From: Hyphomonadaceae bacterium
GTDB taxonomy: Bacteria; Pseudomonadota; Alphaproteobacteria; Caulobacterales; Hyphomonadaceae
Direction of reading: 5' to 3'
Assembly: GCA_030697555.1 (NCBI GenBank)
Contig: JAUYPV010000002.1
Location: 38,783-102,782, forward strand
Length of the DNA stretch: 64,000 bases
This document shows, in pieces, positions 30,460 to 40,310 of the stretch. Every line of letters starts with the position of its first letter. The stretch's first letter is position 1. A program made the position numbers and the translations under genes. The notes beneath the pieces were generated by a model. That model was not told where the DNA came from, did no database searches, and saw only the letters and a program-made list of their open reading frames with translations.

Positions 30460-31128
30460 TCAGCCTGGCGGCTTGGAAGGCGCCGGCGGCGCAGGGTCAA
30501 TCCCGTACATTTGCCGCAACGCCAGGTACATGCCCCGAACCTGCGGAGGCGGCGTCTTGGCCTCGACGTCGGCCCAAATCGCCTCGGCCTCGGGCTTTTT
30601 GCCTTCCAGCCACGTACCGATCCCCGCCAGATAGCCCACCCGCAACTGGTCGGGCTCGCGCCGATACCATTCCCGATAGAGCGCCGCCGTGGTCGGATCG
30701 ACCTGCTGCGTCATCTTGAACCGCAGGTCGGCCAGCTTCTTGATCGCCTCGATCTCGTCCGGCGCCCGCCGCAGCGCCGACTCGTAGGCCATCATCGCCT
30801 CTTCCGGACGGCCGGCTATTTCCATCAGCGTGCCGATCGCAAGATGCGGCCCCGGATTGTTGGGCTCTTCGCGGGCGCGTCTTTCCGCCAGCGCCAAGAT
30901 CTGGTCGCCCGTCAATGTCTGCGGACCCTGTTCGTCCCACTGCTTTTCGATCTGGGCAATACGCGCCTCAAGCGGGTCGTCCGGCATGTCCGACCTGCCG
31001 AGCAGGAAGTAAGTTCCCACCGCCGCCAGGCCCGCCGCGAACACAACGCCGCGCACAAGCATCGACTTTGCGACGAGCCAAGTCCCGCCCGCTACAAACA
31101 GGACCGCCACGAGGACAAGCCAGATCAA
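30460..31128 (-). CDS. ccmI: Cytochrome c maturation protein CcmI (TPR)
   Basis: TM N-terminus, TPR-like repeats, upstream of ccmE-F-H. Confidence 0.85.
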   Translation of the reverse strand: MIWLVLVAVLFVAGGTWLVAKSMLVRGVVFAAGLAAVGTYFLLGRSDMPDDPLEARIAQIEKQWDEQGPQTLTGDQILALAERRAREEPNNPGPHLAIGTLMEIAGRPEEAMMAYESALRRAPDEIEAIKKLADLRFKMTQQVDPTTAALYREWYRREPDQLRVGYLAGIGTWLEGKKPEAEAIWADVEAKTPPPQVRGMYLALRQMYGIDPAPPAPSKPPG

Positions 31129-32537
31129 AGCGGCGCCGCCGGCAGATTGAGCCGCGCGCGAAGACCGCCCATCGGGCTATCCTCAAGATGCAGCTGGCCG
31201 CCATAGATGTCCGCGAGTTCGGTCACGATCGACAATCCTAGACCTGTTCCCGGCTCGGACTCGTCCAGCCGCTTGCCGCGTTCCAGCGCCTTGGCGCGAT
31301 GTTCAGCCAAAAGACCGGGCCCATCGTCATCGACGATAATCTCGATCCCGTCATCGCTCCGGGTCACCTTCACCTTGACCCGCGACTTGCACCATTTGGC
31401 GGCGTTGTCCAACAGGTTCCCGACAAGTTCATCAAGGTCGCCCTTTTCACCGCGGAATACCGCGCTGGGGTCGGCGTCGACATCCACGGTCAGGTTCTTG
31501 TCCCGGTGCAAACGCTCCAGCATCCGCGAGATGCCTTCGATCGGCTCCTTGATTTCCGTACGGGCGCCCAGCACTTCGGCCTGCGCCGCCGCCTGGGCGC
31601 GCTTGAGATAGTGATTGACGTTGCTGGTCATCGCCTCAGTCTGGCGGCGCACTGTTTCCGACATGCGATCACCGCCCCGTGACTCGTTCATCAGAACCGC
31701 GAGCGGCGTCTTCAACGCATGAGCCAGGTTGCCGACATGCGTGCGCGCACGATCGACCACCTTCCGGTTGTGATTGATGAGCGTGTTGATCTCCTTCACC
31801 AGCGGCAAGAGTTCTCGCGGATACTCTCCGTCCAGCGTGTCCCGCCGCCCGCCCCGCACATCATGCAACTTGTCCTCGACCTCGTGCAGCGGTCGCAAGC
31901 CATAGCGGATCAGCACGACGATGCCGACAACAAGGCCAAGCGCCAGTACGCCAAGCGCGATGACCAGTGTCAGCGCAAAGCGCCCCGTCGCCTCGTTCGC
32001 CATTGTGCGATCGACACCGACATAGAGAATGATGGGAAGGGATCGATAGGGCAGCTGCACGGCCTGAAGTCCGATGCGCAGTTGCTCATTTGGGCCCGGC
32101 GCGTCGAGATGCGCCGTCACGCCAGGCCGCGCTCGCGCAGCGGCGATCATCTCCGGCGTGGCTTCCGGCCCCGTATCGGCGAAACTCGGCGACTTGTTGA
32201 CGAACACGATGTGGTTCCGCGCGTCAACGATCAGGTAGGCCCAGTATCTGCCCTGTAGCTCCAACCCGAACCTCTCGTCCTTCGGAAGCTTGGTGTCGTC
32301 GATCTTAGGCTCGCCGGAGTCGGTGGAATCAACCGCGTTGGCAAGCGTCCTCATCGTGTCATTGATGCTGACGTCCAGCTGCCGGTCTGTCTCGGCGCGA
32401 TAGATCGTCTGTAGCGACAAACCCGCTGCCACGAGCACGACGACGCTCCAAACCGCCGCGGTCACGAGCATGCGCCGGGCGATTGAGCCGCGCGTGCGCG
32501 CCCCCTCGGTTTCGCCCGCCCCCGGCGCTTCAGTCAT
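31125..32537 (-). CDS. Sensor histidine kinase
   Basis: 470 aa; two TMs, NLAHALKTPLAVLMNE, NLLDNAAKWCKSRV, GTGLGLSIVTELADIYGG (PhoQ-like). Confidence 0.9.
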   Translation of the reverse strand: MTEAPGAGETEGARTRGSIARRMLVTAAVWSVVVLVAAGLSLQTIYRAETDRQLDVSINDTMRTLANAVDSTDSGEPKIDDTKLPKDERFGLELQGRYWAYLIVDARNHIVFVNKSPSFADTGPEATPEMIAAARARPGVTAHLDAPGPNEQLRIGLQAVQLPYRSLPIILYVGVDRTMANEATGRFALTLVIALGVLALGLVVGIVVLIRYGLRPLHEVEDKLHDVRGGRRDTLDGEYPRELLPLVKEINTLINHNRKVVDRARTHVGNLAHALKTPLAVLMNESRGGDRMSETVRRQTEAMTSNVNHYLKRAQAAAQAEVLGARTEIKEPIEGISRMLERLHRDKNLTVDVDADPSAVFRGEKGDLDELVGNLLDNAAKWCKSRVKVKVTRSDDGIEIIVDDDGPGLLAEHRAKALERGKRLDESEPGTGLGLSIVTELADIYGGQLHLEDSPMGGLRARLNLPAAPL

Positions 32538-32538
32538 G

Positions 32539-33219
32539 CTATTCGGCGATCTTTTCGGCCTTCGGATCGATCAGCCGATACCCGAGCCCGCGCTCCGTCA
32601 AGATGCGGTTGGAGCCGATCTTGCGGCGCAGGCGTCCGACGAACACCTCGATCGTGTTCGAATCACGATCGAAATCCTGATCGTAAATATGCTCGACCAG
32701 TTCCGTCCGCGGAACAACGCGGCCCTGATGATGCATCAGATAGCTGAGCACGCGATACTCGTGCGCCGTCAGCTTGATCGGCTCGCCATTGACCGAAGCC
32801 CGCGCTGCGCGCGTATCGACCCGAAGATCGCCGCACTCCAGCGCCGCGCTCGCATGGCCCGCTGCCCGCCGCATCAGAGCTCGCAAACGCGCGAGCAGCT
32901 CCTCGGTATAGAACGGCTTGGTGAGATAGTCGTCGGCGCCGGCATCGAACCCGGCGACCTTCTCGCTCCAGCGATCTCGCGCCGTGAGAATCAGCACCGG
33001 CATGTCCTTCCCGGCGTTGCGCCACTTCTCGAGCACGCGCACGCCATCCATCTTGGGCAGACCAAGATCCAGCACCGCCGCATCATAAGGTTCCGTATCG
33101 CCGAGGAAATGTCCTTCCTCTCCGTCCGGCGCCAGGTCGACGGCATAGCCGGCCTGCGTCAGCGCTTCGGTGAGCTGACGGCCAAGGTCCGGATCATCTT
33201 CGACTACAAGAACTCGCAT
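32539..33219 (-). CDS. OmpR/PhoP-family response regulator
   Basis: MRVLVVEDDPDLGRQLTEALTQAGYAVDLAPDGEEG...DYLTKPFYTEELLARLRAL...SNTIEVFVGRLRRKIG. Confidence 0.92.
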   Translation of the reverse strand: MRVLVVEDDPDLGRQLTEALTQAGYAVDLAPDGEEGHFLGDTEPYDAAVLDLGLPKMDGVRVLEKWRNAGKDMPVLILTARDRWSEKVAGFDAGADDYLTKPFYTEELLARLRALMRRAAGHASAALECGDLRVDTRAARASVNGEPIKLTAHEYRVLSYLMHHQGRVVPRTELVEHIYDQDFDRDSNTIEVFVGRLRRKIGSNRILTERGLGYRLIDPKAEKIAE

Positions 33220-33228
33220 GTTGATCTT

Positions 33229-33549
33229 TCAGCGGGTCGAAAGGACGCGGCCAGTCGCGGCGTCCACCTCGATGGTGAGTCGCCGCCCGTCTCCGGTAAT
33301 CCAGGCAATGATATAGCGCCCGCCGGCCTTCTGTGCATCGAGGTGCTGGCCGCCATATCGTCCACGCAGCTCGCGCAGGATGGAACTGAGCGGAACTTCT
33401 CGTTGCTGTTCGCGATCTTCCTGGGGGTTCCACTGCGAACCCGGGAAGCCCTGATCGCGATCACGTCCGCGCTGCGCAGACGCCGGCGAGGCCGCCACAC
33501 TTATGGCGGCGATCATGGCAAGACCCGAAAGGAAGACACGACGAAGCAT
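33229..33549 (-). CDS. Small secreted PepSY-like protein
   Basis: MLRRVFLSGLAMIAAISVAASPASAQ signal peptide; GGRYIIAWITGDGRRLTIEVDAATGRVLSTR PepSY-like C-terminus. Confidence 0.75.
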   Translation of the reverse strand: MLRRVFLSGLAMIAAISVAASPASAQRGRDRDQGFPGSQWNPQEDREQQREVPLSSILRELRGRYGGQHLDAQKAGGRYIIAWITGDGRRLTIEVDAATGRVLSTR

Positions 33550-33637
33550 GGGAGAGTATCTAGTCGCGATACCGTGAACCTCGTCTGAACGGCTGCGAAA
33601 GCCAGGAAACACGAGCAGTTCCAGCTGTTTTTCTTGC

Positions 33638-34609
33638 TTAACGCTGCACATCCGACTTACGTCCCGACCACGTCTTTATAAACGCCTGTAACTCGGGATC
33701 GTCCTTCTTGGGCAGCACGATCAGCAGTCGCACCAGCAGATCACCGGGATTCGGCTGCGTCTGAACCCCCTTTCCTCGCAAACGCAACAAGTCGCCTGAA
33801 CTGCGGCCTGGCCGGATCGTCACATCGACCGGTCCTGACGGTGTCGTCACTTGTACGGCGCCGCCTTCGACGGCTTCTGCGAGTGAGATTCGGAGCTCCA
33901 TCCGGACGTCGATGCCATCGCGTTTGAACACCTGATGTTCGCCGACCGTGATCTCTACGAGTGCATCGCCGGCCGCTCCGCCGCCGGCGCCTGGCAAGCC
34001 CTGGCCTTTCAGGCGCAGCGTCTGTCCCGAATTCAGTCCCGCGGGAATTGCAAGATCGAGCGACCGTCCGTCCGACATCGTCACCCGTCGGCGTCCGCCA
34101 TTCACCGCATCGAGGAAGTCCACCTCCATGCGATAGCGCACGTCCTCGCCGCGCCGCTGGCCGAAGCCACGCGTGCCGCCGCGACTGAATAACCCGTCGA
34201 ACAGGTCCTCGAATCCATCAGCGCCAGCGCGCCCTCTTGCGCGCGCTCCGGCTCCGGCTCCGGCGCCCGCTCCCGCAAATCCGCCGAACCCGCCGCCAGG
34301 CTGAAAAACGGGACGCTCGTTTCCATCGGCATCGATCTCGCCACGGTCGAATCGCGTGCGCAGAGGTTCGTCGGTCAGCAGGTTGAATGCCGCTGTCACG
34401 CGCTTGAATCGCTCGGTCGCGGACTTGTCATTCGGGCGCACGTCCGGGTGCAGCTCTTTTGCGAGCTTGCGGTAGGCTTTCCGAATGTCTTCGGCGCTCG
34501 ACGATTTGGGCACGCCAAGCGCCGCATAGGGATCCCAGCTCAAGCGCTGATCCTTGCTGGCGGAGTGAGCCTTAACGTGGGCCCTCAGACCCATGCAAGA
34601 CAAGCACAA
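33638..34609 (-). CDS. DnaJ-domain protein (CbpA-like)
   Basis: DPYAALGVPKSSSAEDIRKAYRKLAKELHPDVRPND (J domain, HPD) plus two DnaJ C-terminal beta domains. True start uncertain. Confidence 0.9.
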   Translation of the reverse strand: MCLSCMGLRAHVKAHSASKDQRLSWDPYAALGVPKSSSAEDIRKAYRKLAKELHPDVRPNDKSATERFKRVTAAFNLLTDEPLRTRFDRGEIDADGNERPVFQPGGGFGGFAGAGAGAGAGARARGRAGADGFEDLFDGLFSRGGTRGFGQRRGEDVRYRMEVDFLDAVNGGRRRVTMSDGRSLDLAIPAGLNSGQTLRLKGQGLPGAGGGAAGDALVEITVGEHQVFKRDGIDVRMELRISLAEAVEGGAVQVTTPSGPVDVTIRPGRSSGDLLRLRGKGVQTQPNPGDLLVRLLIVLPKKDDPELQAFIKTWSGRKSDVQR

Positions 34610-34655
34610 TCATGATGATTTTCAGGCAAAAGACGAGGAGCAGCCAAATCATCAT
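34572..34655 (-). CDS. 27-aa hydrophobic micro-ORF coupled to the GTA megatron gene
   Basis: Manual translation MMIWLLLVFCLKIIMIVLVLHGSEGPR; its ATG overlaps the gp15 stop as ATGA. Not in the ORF track (below length cutoff). Confidence 0.5.
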   Translation of the reverse strand: MMIWLLLVFCLKIIMIVLVLHGSEGPR

Positions 34656-37600
34656 GCTGGAATCTCCACGTTCAGCGCCGCCCAGTCGCCAGGTTCCCCA
34701 TTGCGTCCAAGCTGCGCCACCTCAATCAGTGCCCCGCCGCCGCCGGGAAAATCCGTGGCCTGATCGCTTTCAGGATAGATGGATGACGAATCAGCAACGT
34801 CCCATTGCCGCTTGATCATCCCGCCGCCTGACACCTGAATCCTGTACCCCTCCGTCACTTCATTCGGCGGCTCCCCGGGTAGCCAGGGGTCGCCATCCGT
34901 CCGCGCCCGTCTTGTCCACGCCAACGCCAGATCGCCTTCCGACCATTCCGCTGCGAAGTGCGCCGGCGACCACATGCGGCCCCCAGCTTCGTGATGGGTA
35001 TGGAGGCCTTCCCACAGACCTGCGGTCCATTGGAGCGCCAAACCGCGTTCCCAGCTTTCGACTTCAAGTCGCGCTTCCGCGCCTGTCAGAAACAGTACGC
35101 GTGCCCCCTCCGTCGCGCCAACGGACATGGCGAGCTCGGTTCCCTGTTGTCCGCGCAGCAAGCCGGTCAGCTTATAAGTCTCAAGCTCGACTAGCTCCGC
35201 CTCATGATACTGGACGAGTTCCCAGCCCGCTTCGGTCTCGACCAGCATTGCGTTGGCCCCGTTGAGCACAGCACTCTCCGTGCGTGTCGCAAGGGCGCCC
35301 GGCACGCTTATCCAGGTCGAATCCTCCTGCCATCTACCAGAGGCGTGCGAAGAAAGGTCGGCTACCAGCCAACCCATCATGCACGGACGATCGATGCGCC
35401 CGCGCACGGTCATCTCCGAGGCATCGGCGCCAGCAGAGAAAATGACCGCCCCCGTCCACGATTCAGTGAACGCAAATCCTAGAGGTCGCAGATCGTCTTC
35501 CTGCCCGGGCAAGGCCGGCCCATCGACAATCGCCACACCCGGCTCGGTTGGAGAAGACGGAACAAGCGGCTTGACGGGCGAGGCAGGCTTCAGGATCGCC
35601 GCCAATGGTGCTCCCGCCCTCACCGCTTCGAACCGAATGACGCCGCCGTCCGACAGTTCGACAATGCGCCAGGCGTCGGCGCCAAGCCGCACGACATCTC
35701 CGGCTTCCAGCACAGCTCCATCCGCCCCCATGGCAAACCGTGCCCGCTCCCGATGCAGCGTCAATTGCTCCGCCAATGCGTTGGCGCAGCGCTGCGCCTG
35801 CTCTCGATCGAACGAAATGGCTGCCTCGACATCGACGACGGGCGCACCTGCTCCGCCCGCCGACACCGAAACGCCAGGCGCCTGATCCGCCTCCGCGTCG
35901 ACATGGCGCAGCCTCACCCGCGACTCCGGCCCCTCCATGCCGCCACGCGCCAGCGTCAACGGCGGAGCATTCTCCTCAACCAGCCGCCCCGCATCGATGC
36001 TCACGGAGTCCGCCCCGCGCATCCGGAAAACTATCGAGCCGTTACGCTCGGTCGCGTCGAGCCCGTGCACAGCCATCAGCGGTTCCAGTGCGGAACGAGC
36101 GCTCGTTGGCCCGTCGAAACGATAGCCCGAAACGATCTCGGTCACCCCGCTTGCGTCCGCAGTCGCACCTGCCTTGGCGCAGACATCCGCCGCCACATCC
36201 CGCAACAGCGCCACGCCGACGCGCCCGTTGAGCCAATGCCCCAGCCGCCAGTTGCCGCCATCGCTCCACGCATCTTCATCCGCCGGAAAAGCAGGATAGG
36301 GCCGGGCATCCCATGCCCACAGCGCAATCCCGTCTTCGGGAATCATGCGCCCCTCGTAGACTTCGGATTCCGGATTGCTGGTCTCATCCCAGTGCGCATG
36401 AAACGCCTCGATGGCGTTGCGCTGAATCACATCGTCTCGTGAGGCATTCGAGAAATGCGGCAACGCGCTCTCAGAGCTTTTGCGATCATAGAACACGTTC
36501 GGCTGGTTCGCGCCCTTGTCCGCCGCGGGCACGCCCATTTCAACAAGCCGCACCGGTTTCATGCCGGCAATCCAGGCCGTCGGCGTTCCAGATCTGACAC
36601 CTGCAACACGCGAATGATGTACATGGCTCCACCAACCGGCGACATCTTTCTGCCGGAACACCCATGGCTCTCCATAGGCGCTATCGGTTATCGGCAGCCG
36701 CACCTGCGCCGCGCGATCAGCTTCGTCCGCATAATACCATTCGAATGCTTCGCCGCCTGCTATCTGCGTAGCCAGATAGTCGCGCGAACGCCCATCGCGC
36801 CAGGCCACATCCGCATGACTATCGCCATCGCGCCAGTCGGCCATTGGCGGATACCAGTCGAGGCCAACATAACTGATGGCTTCGCTCGTCCAGAGTCCAT
36901 CGAGCGGAAAATCGAGATCGGCGCCGTCCACCCGCGCGGCATACTCTGTCCAATCAGCGGCATAGCTGACCTCGACATCGCCGCCCACGATGCCGCGGAC
37001 ATCGCTCGCCAACTCAACCAGCGCATCCACCGCCGGATACGCGTCGCCGATCTTGACCCGCGTGAGCCCGACCAGCTCCGATCCGATCAGTAGGCCGTCC
37101 GCGCCGGTGTCTTCAGCCAGCGCCGCATAATGCAGCACGAAATCACGATAGGTTTCGAAAAAAGCTTCGATCTGCTCGCCTGCGTCCCCCACCACGATCG
37201 TGATCCGCCCGCGCCACGGAAACGCCGCCTGCTCCGCGCCGCCATAGGGATCGGGCAGACCATTGCCGGCCGGAATATCCATCAACAGGAAGGGATAGAG
37301 CGTCACATGATAGCCGCGCACCTTCAGCGCCGTGATTGCTTGCCTCACGCTTTCGTCCGATGGCGTGCCCCCATAGTTCGGCTTGCCGCCAGTTTGCGAA
37401 ACGACATAGGCATCGCCACGCTCGATGCCCACCACGGACCAGCCTTGTGGCGCGGTCGTCTTGCCCGAAATCTCGACACCCGGTCGGATCTCGCACTCGC
37501 CGCAGCGCAGATCGTTCCCGAACCATCCAACCACCAGGTTCACGCGGGTGACATTCGGTAGCTCCGCCTCGAGCTGATCCAGCGATGCCTCGAAGTCGGA

Positions 37601-38368
37601 GATAGCCTCGCCGCTGTGCATGTTCTCCGCGGTCTCGCGGCCAGGACCAATCCTCCGGCGCACAATGTCGGTCGCCAGCGCGAACTCACCGGTACCCGGA
37701 ATGATGTTCACTGCCCGCGTAACCGCTTCCAGCCTGTCCGCCGCGCCACCTGCCGGCCGCACCACCTCGAACGACAATTGCGGCATGCGCCCGCCGAACT
37801 GATCGACCGGCAGCTCCTCGAACACGATGTACGCCACGCCGCGATACGCAGGCGCCCCGCCTGAGCCCCCACCCTCTATTGCCTCGATCAGCGGGTCCGG
37901 CGCCTGGTCCTCCGTCCCCTTGTAGAGCCGCCAAGTCGCCTTCGAGAGATCGAATGGCACGCCATTGGCCCAGCACCGCGACACGCGAGATACCTCGCCC
38001 TCGCACAGAGCAACCGCAAAACTCAGCGAATACGAATACTCGCTTACGGGGGGGCCGCCCTTGCCGCCATGCGTCTCACGATGCTCCCGGAACTCCGTAG
38101 CCCAGATCACCTGCGCGCCGACCCGGCAGCGCCCGTACACGACCGGGATGCTCGCCCCCTCGCGGCTCTCCGTCAGGTGAAACTCCTTCACCCGCGGACC
38201 CTGCATCGGCGGCGTCAGGTATCGTGCATCGATCGCCGCTCCGGCTAGCGATCCGATCGCCTGGCCGAGCGCTTGACCCGATATTTGCTGCCCGAGAATG
38301 TTCGCGCCCTGCGGCAGAACCTGCCCGCCGATCGCCCCACCCATCCTGTTCAAAACCAGCTCGGCCAT
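34652..38368 (-). CDS. GTA gp15-like megatron (tail tip / host specificity protein, TIM-barrel-like domain)
   Basis: 1238 aa; MAELVLNRMGGAIGG..., PVVYGRCRVGAQVIWATEF, phage tail/TIM-barrel region YYADEADRAAQVRLPITDSAYGEPWVFRQKDVAGWWSHVHHSR; canonical GTA order. Confidence 0.9.
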   Translation of the reverse strand: MAELVLNRMGGAIGGQVLPQGANILGQQISGQALGQAIGSLAGAAIDARYLTPPMQGPRVKEFHLTESREGASIPVVYGRCRVGAQVIWATEFREHRETHGGKGGPPVSEYSYSLSFAVALCEGEVSRVSRCWANGVPFDLSKATWRLYKGTEDQAPDPLIEAIEGGGSGGAPAYRGVAYIVFEELPVDQFGGRMPQLSFEVVRPAGGAADRLEAVTRAVNIIPGTGEFALATDIVRRRIGPGRETAENMHSGEAISDFEASLDQLEAELPNVTRVNLVVGWFGNDLRCGECEIRPGVEISGKTTAPQGWSVVGIERGDAYVVSQTGGKPNYGGTPSDESVRQAITALKVRGYHVTLYPFLLMDIPAGNGLPDPYGGAEQAAFPWRGRITIVVGDAGEQIEAFFETYRDFVLHYAALAEDTGADGLLIGSELVGLTRVKIGDAYPAVDALVELASDVRGIVGGDVEVSYAADWTEYAARVDGADLDFPLDGLWTSEAISYVGLDWYPPMADWRDGDSHADVAWRDGRSRDYLATQIAGGEAFEWYYADEADRAAQVRLPITDSAYGEPWVFRQKDVAGWWSHVHHSRVAGVRSGTPTAWIAGMKPVRLVEMGVPAADKGANQPNVFYDRKSSESALPHFSNASRDDVIQRNAIEAFHAHWDETSNPESEVYEGRMIPEDGIALWAWDARPYPAFPADEDAWSDGGNWRLGHWLNGRVGVALLRDVAADVCAKAGATADASGVTEIVSGYRFDGPTSARSALEPLMAVHGLDATERNGSIVFRMRGADSVSIDAGRLVEENAPPLTLARGGMEGPESRVRLRHVDAEADQAPGVSVSAGGAGAPVVDVEAAISFDREQAQRCANALAEQLTLHRERARFAMGADGAVLEAGDVVRLGADAWRIVELSDGGVIRFEAVRAGAPLAAILKPASPVKPLVPSSPTEPGVAIVDGPALPGQEDDLRPLGFAFTESWTGAVIFSAGADASEMTVRGRIDRPCMMGWLVADLSSHASGRWQEDSTWISVPGALATRTESAVLNGANAMLVETEAGWELVQYHEAELVELETYKLTGLLRGQQGTELAMSVGATEGARVLFLTGAEARLEVESWERGLALQWTAGLWEGLHTHHEAGGRMWSPAHFAAEWSEGDLALAWTRRARTDGDPWLPGEPPNEVTEGYRIQVSGGGMIKRQWDVADSSSIYPESDQATDFPGGGGALIEVAQLGRNGEPGDWAALNVEIPA

Positions 38369-38808
38369 CAGTCTTCAACTCCTGGAAACTGGAACGCTGC
38401 CGCGATGCGCCGTCGCCACCACGGAACCAGCCGCGTCTCACACACGGCGCGTCCCCAGTATGCGTGGATGATCCTGTCCTCGCCCGAGACGATCGCCGCA
38501 TGCTTGGCTGGCGATCCCATCGCCATGCGGAAGAGCAGCACGTCGCCCTCACATGCATCGCCCAGTGTGATCTCGCGCAGATGCCGGCGCGCAGCCTCCA
38601 GCAGCGTCTCCTCGCCTAGCGCCTCCGCCCAGTTCGGCGTGTAGCCCGGCGTCTTTTCCGGCTCCTCGCCGATCACGCCGCGCCAGACGCCGCGCACCAG
38701 ACCAAGACAGTCCACGCCTACGCCCAGCACACTCGCCTGATGCCGATACGGCGTTCCAAGCCAGCGCCGCGTCTCCGCGACGATGGCTTGCCGCTGAAGA
38801 CTGCTCAT
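38368..38808 (-). CDS. GTA gp14-like NlpC/P60 cell wall peptidase
   Basis: ETRRWLGTPYRHQASVLGVGVDCLGLVRGVW (catalytic Cys) and KHAAIVSGEDRIIHAYW. Confidence 0.9.
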   Translation of the reverse strand: MSSLQRQAIVAETRRWLGTPYRHQASVLGVGVDCLGLVRGVWRGVIGEEPEKTPGYTPNWAEALGEETLLEAARRHLREITLGDACEGDVLLFRMAMGSPAKHAAIVSGEDRIIHAYWGRAVCETRLVPWWRRRIAAAFQFPGVED

Positions 38809-39680
38809 CCGCGCCTCCCGCCGTCATTTGGACGATCGGAAGCCGGCCCCGCCAACACGGCGTCCGTTCCCGGCATATGTGGAAAGCCGCGAAAATTGTC
38901 CCGATTGTCGAACTTGGCGCCGCAGGTCGCAAAGCTCTTGTCGCAACCAGCCGTCACAACGAACGTATCGCCGATCCCGATCGCAAATCTTGGCGCCGCC
39001 GCTAGCTCGATCCCGCCACCCCCGCGCCGAACCACCCGGCCGCGCCCACCGGCATTGGCGCCCGTTTCCCAGATCAGCACGCCGCCAGCGAACCAGCCGT
39101 CGTCGAAACCCTCCAGGCCACCCGCCTCGAACAACTTCGCGCCAGATGTGGCGACTACAGTTCCTTCTCCCCGAAACGTCGCGTCATCTAGGTCGACGCT
39201 ACATCGCGGATCACCCACGTCCGCATCGCACGCTCGCGCGTAAACGCGCCCGACCGGCCGCTCGAGATCTGCCTTCAGGCTTACCAGCTCCGCCGCAAAC
39301 GCCGCGCCCTGCCGCGTCACCTCCGACAATCGTCCCGACCAGATGCAAACGCGATGCTCCGGCGCCTGCCAGTCCACACGCCGCACATCCACACGCGCGC
39401 CATCCCACATCCCCGCGCCGAGATCGCCTTCCGTGATGAACTCTGCCGAGAGGGCGCCGTCCGCAGCCGCACGCCCTGGCGCCAGTCCGCTCGAACTTTC
39501 GAATGTCGTGCCCTTCAGCCCGCTCGCCGGTTCATAGATCACGCCATCGAACATGAGCACCCGGTCATGATCCGTAGCGCCGAACACCACCCCATCCGAC
39601 CGCGTAACCCGCCAGCACACGCACAGGCTCGTCTCGTCCGCCGCCAGCCTGGCGGTGAACGCTTCGCTCACTTGTCTCAT
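38805..39680 (-). CDS. GTA gp13-like hub protein (DUF2163/phage BR0599)
   Basis: 291 aa; C-terminal GCDKSFATCGAKFDNRDNFRGFPHMPGTDAVL hallmark. Confidence 0.9.
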   Translation of the reverse strand: MRQVSEAFTARLAADETSLCVCWRVTRSDGVVFGATDHDRVLMFDGVIYEPASGLKGTTFESSSGLAPGRAAADGALSAEFITEGDLGAGMWDGARVDVRRVDWQAPEHRVCIWSGRLSEVTRQGAAFAAELVSLKADLERPVGRVYARACDADVGDPRCSVDLDDATFRGEGTVVATSGAKLFEAGGLEGFDDGWFAGGVLIWETGANAGGRGRVVRRGGGGIELAAAPRFAIGIGDTFVVTAGCDKSFATCGAKFDNRDNFRGFPHMPGTDAVLAGPASDRPNDGGRRG

Positions 39681-39683
39681 TGT

Positions 39684-40310
39684 CTATCCCGCTATCTCGA
39701 CCAGCGGCGCACGCATCACCCGCACCGCGTCGTGTCCCTCGAGCGCAACGTCCAGCCGGTCAGCATCGAACCGCACCGGCACGTCGAACTCGAACCCGGC
39801 CGTCAGAACCGCGCCATCCGCTGGCGCCGCATCGAACATTACGACACCCGTCGTCCAGTCCACCTCGAACGCTGTCACCACCTCGCCATCGATTGCCACT
39901 AAAACTGCATCCTCGACCGGCTTCGTGATCGCGCGATCCCAGCTTGCGCCTCCGCTGGTGTACCGCTTCACGAGTTGGAACTCCGTCGTCTCACCATCCC
40001 CCGCGCCCAATGGCTGGTCAGCCGCCGATATCGCCAGGCTCGGTGCGCAGCTCTTCCAATCGATCGGATCGCGAAACCTGAACCCATGCATCCGCCCGCG
40101 CCGCGCCTCGAAGAACGCCACCAGCGCATGCGCCAGGTCCGCGCGTATCACGGCCCCACCAGCCTCCCACCGTCGCCGCGAACCAGCCCAACGCGCATTG
40201 CGGCTCTCCACGCCCGACGCCAGACGCGCGATATCTGTCGCCCGCTCGGGCCCGCCACTCACACCAAACGCCAGCGCCAACGGCAGCCGCACCTCGTGAA
40301 ATAGGCTCAT
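39684..40310 (-). CDS. GTA gp12-like distal tail protein (DUF2460)
   Basis: MSLFHEVRLPLALAFGVSGGPERATDIARLASGVESRNARWAGSRRRWEAG, HGFRFRDPIDWKS. Confidence 0.9.
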   Translation of the reverse strand: MSLFHEVRLPLALAFGVSGGPERATDIARLASGVESRNARWAGSRRRWEAGGAVIRADLAHALVAFFEARRGRMHGFRFRDPIDWKSCAPSLAISAADQPLGAGDGETTEFQLVKRYTSGGASWDRAITKPVEDAVLVAIDGEVVTAFEVDWTTGVVMFDAAPADGAVLTAGFEFDVPVRFDADRLDVALEGHDAVRVMRAPLVEIAG

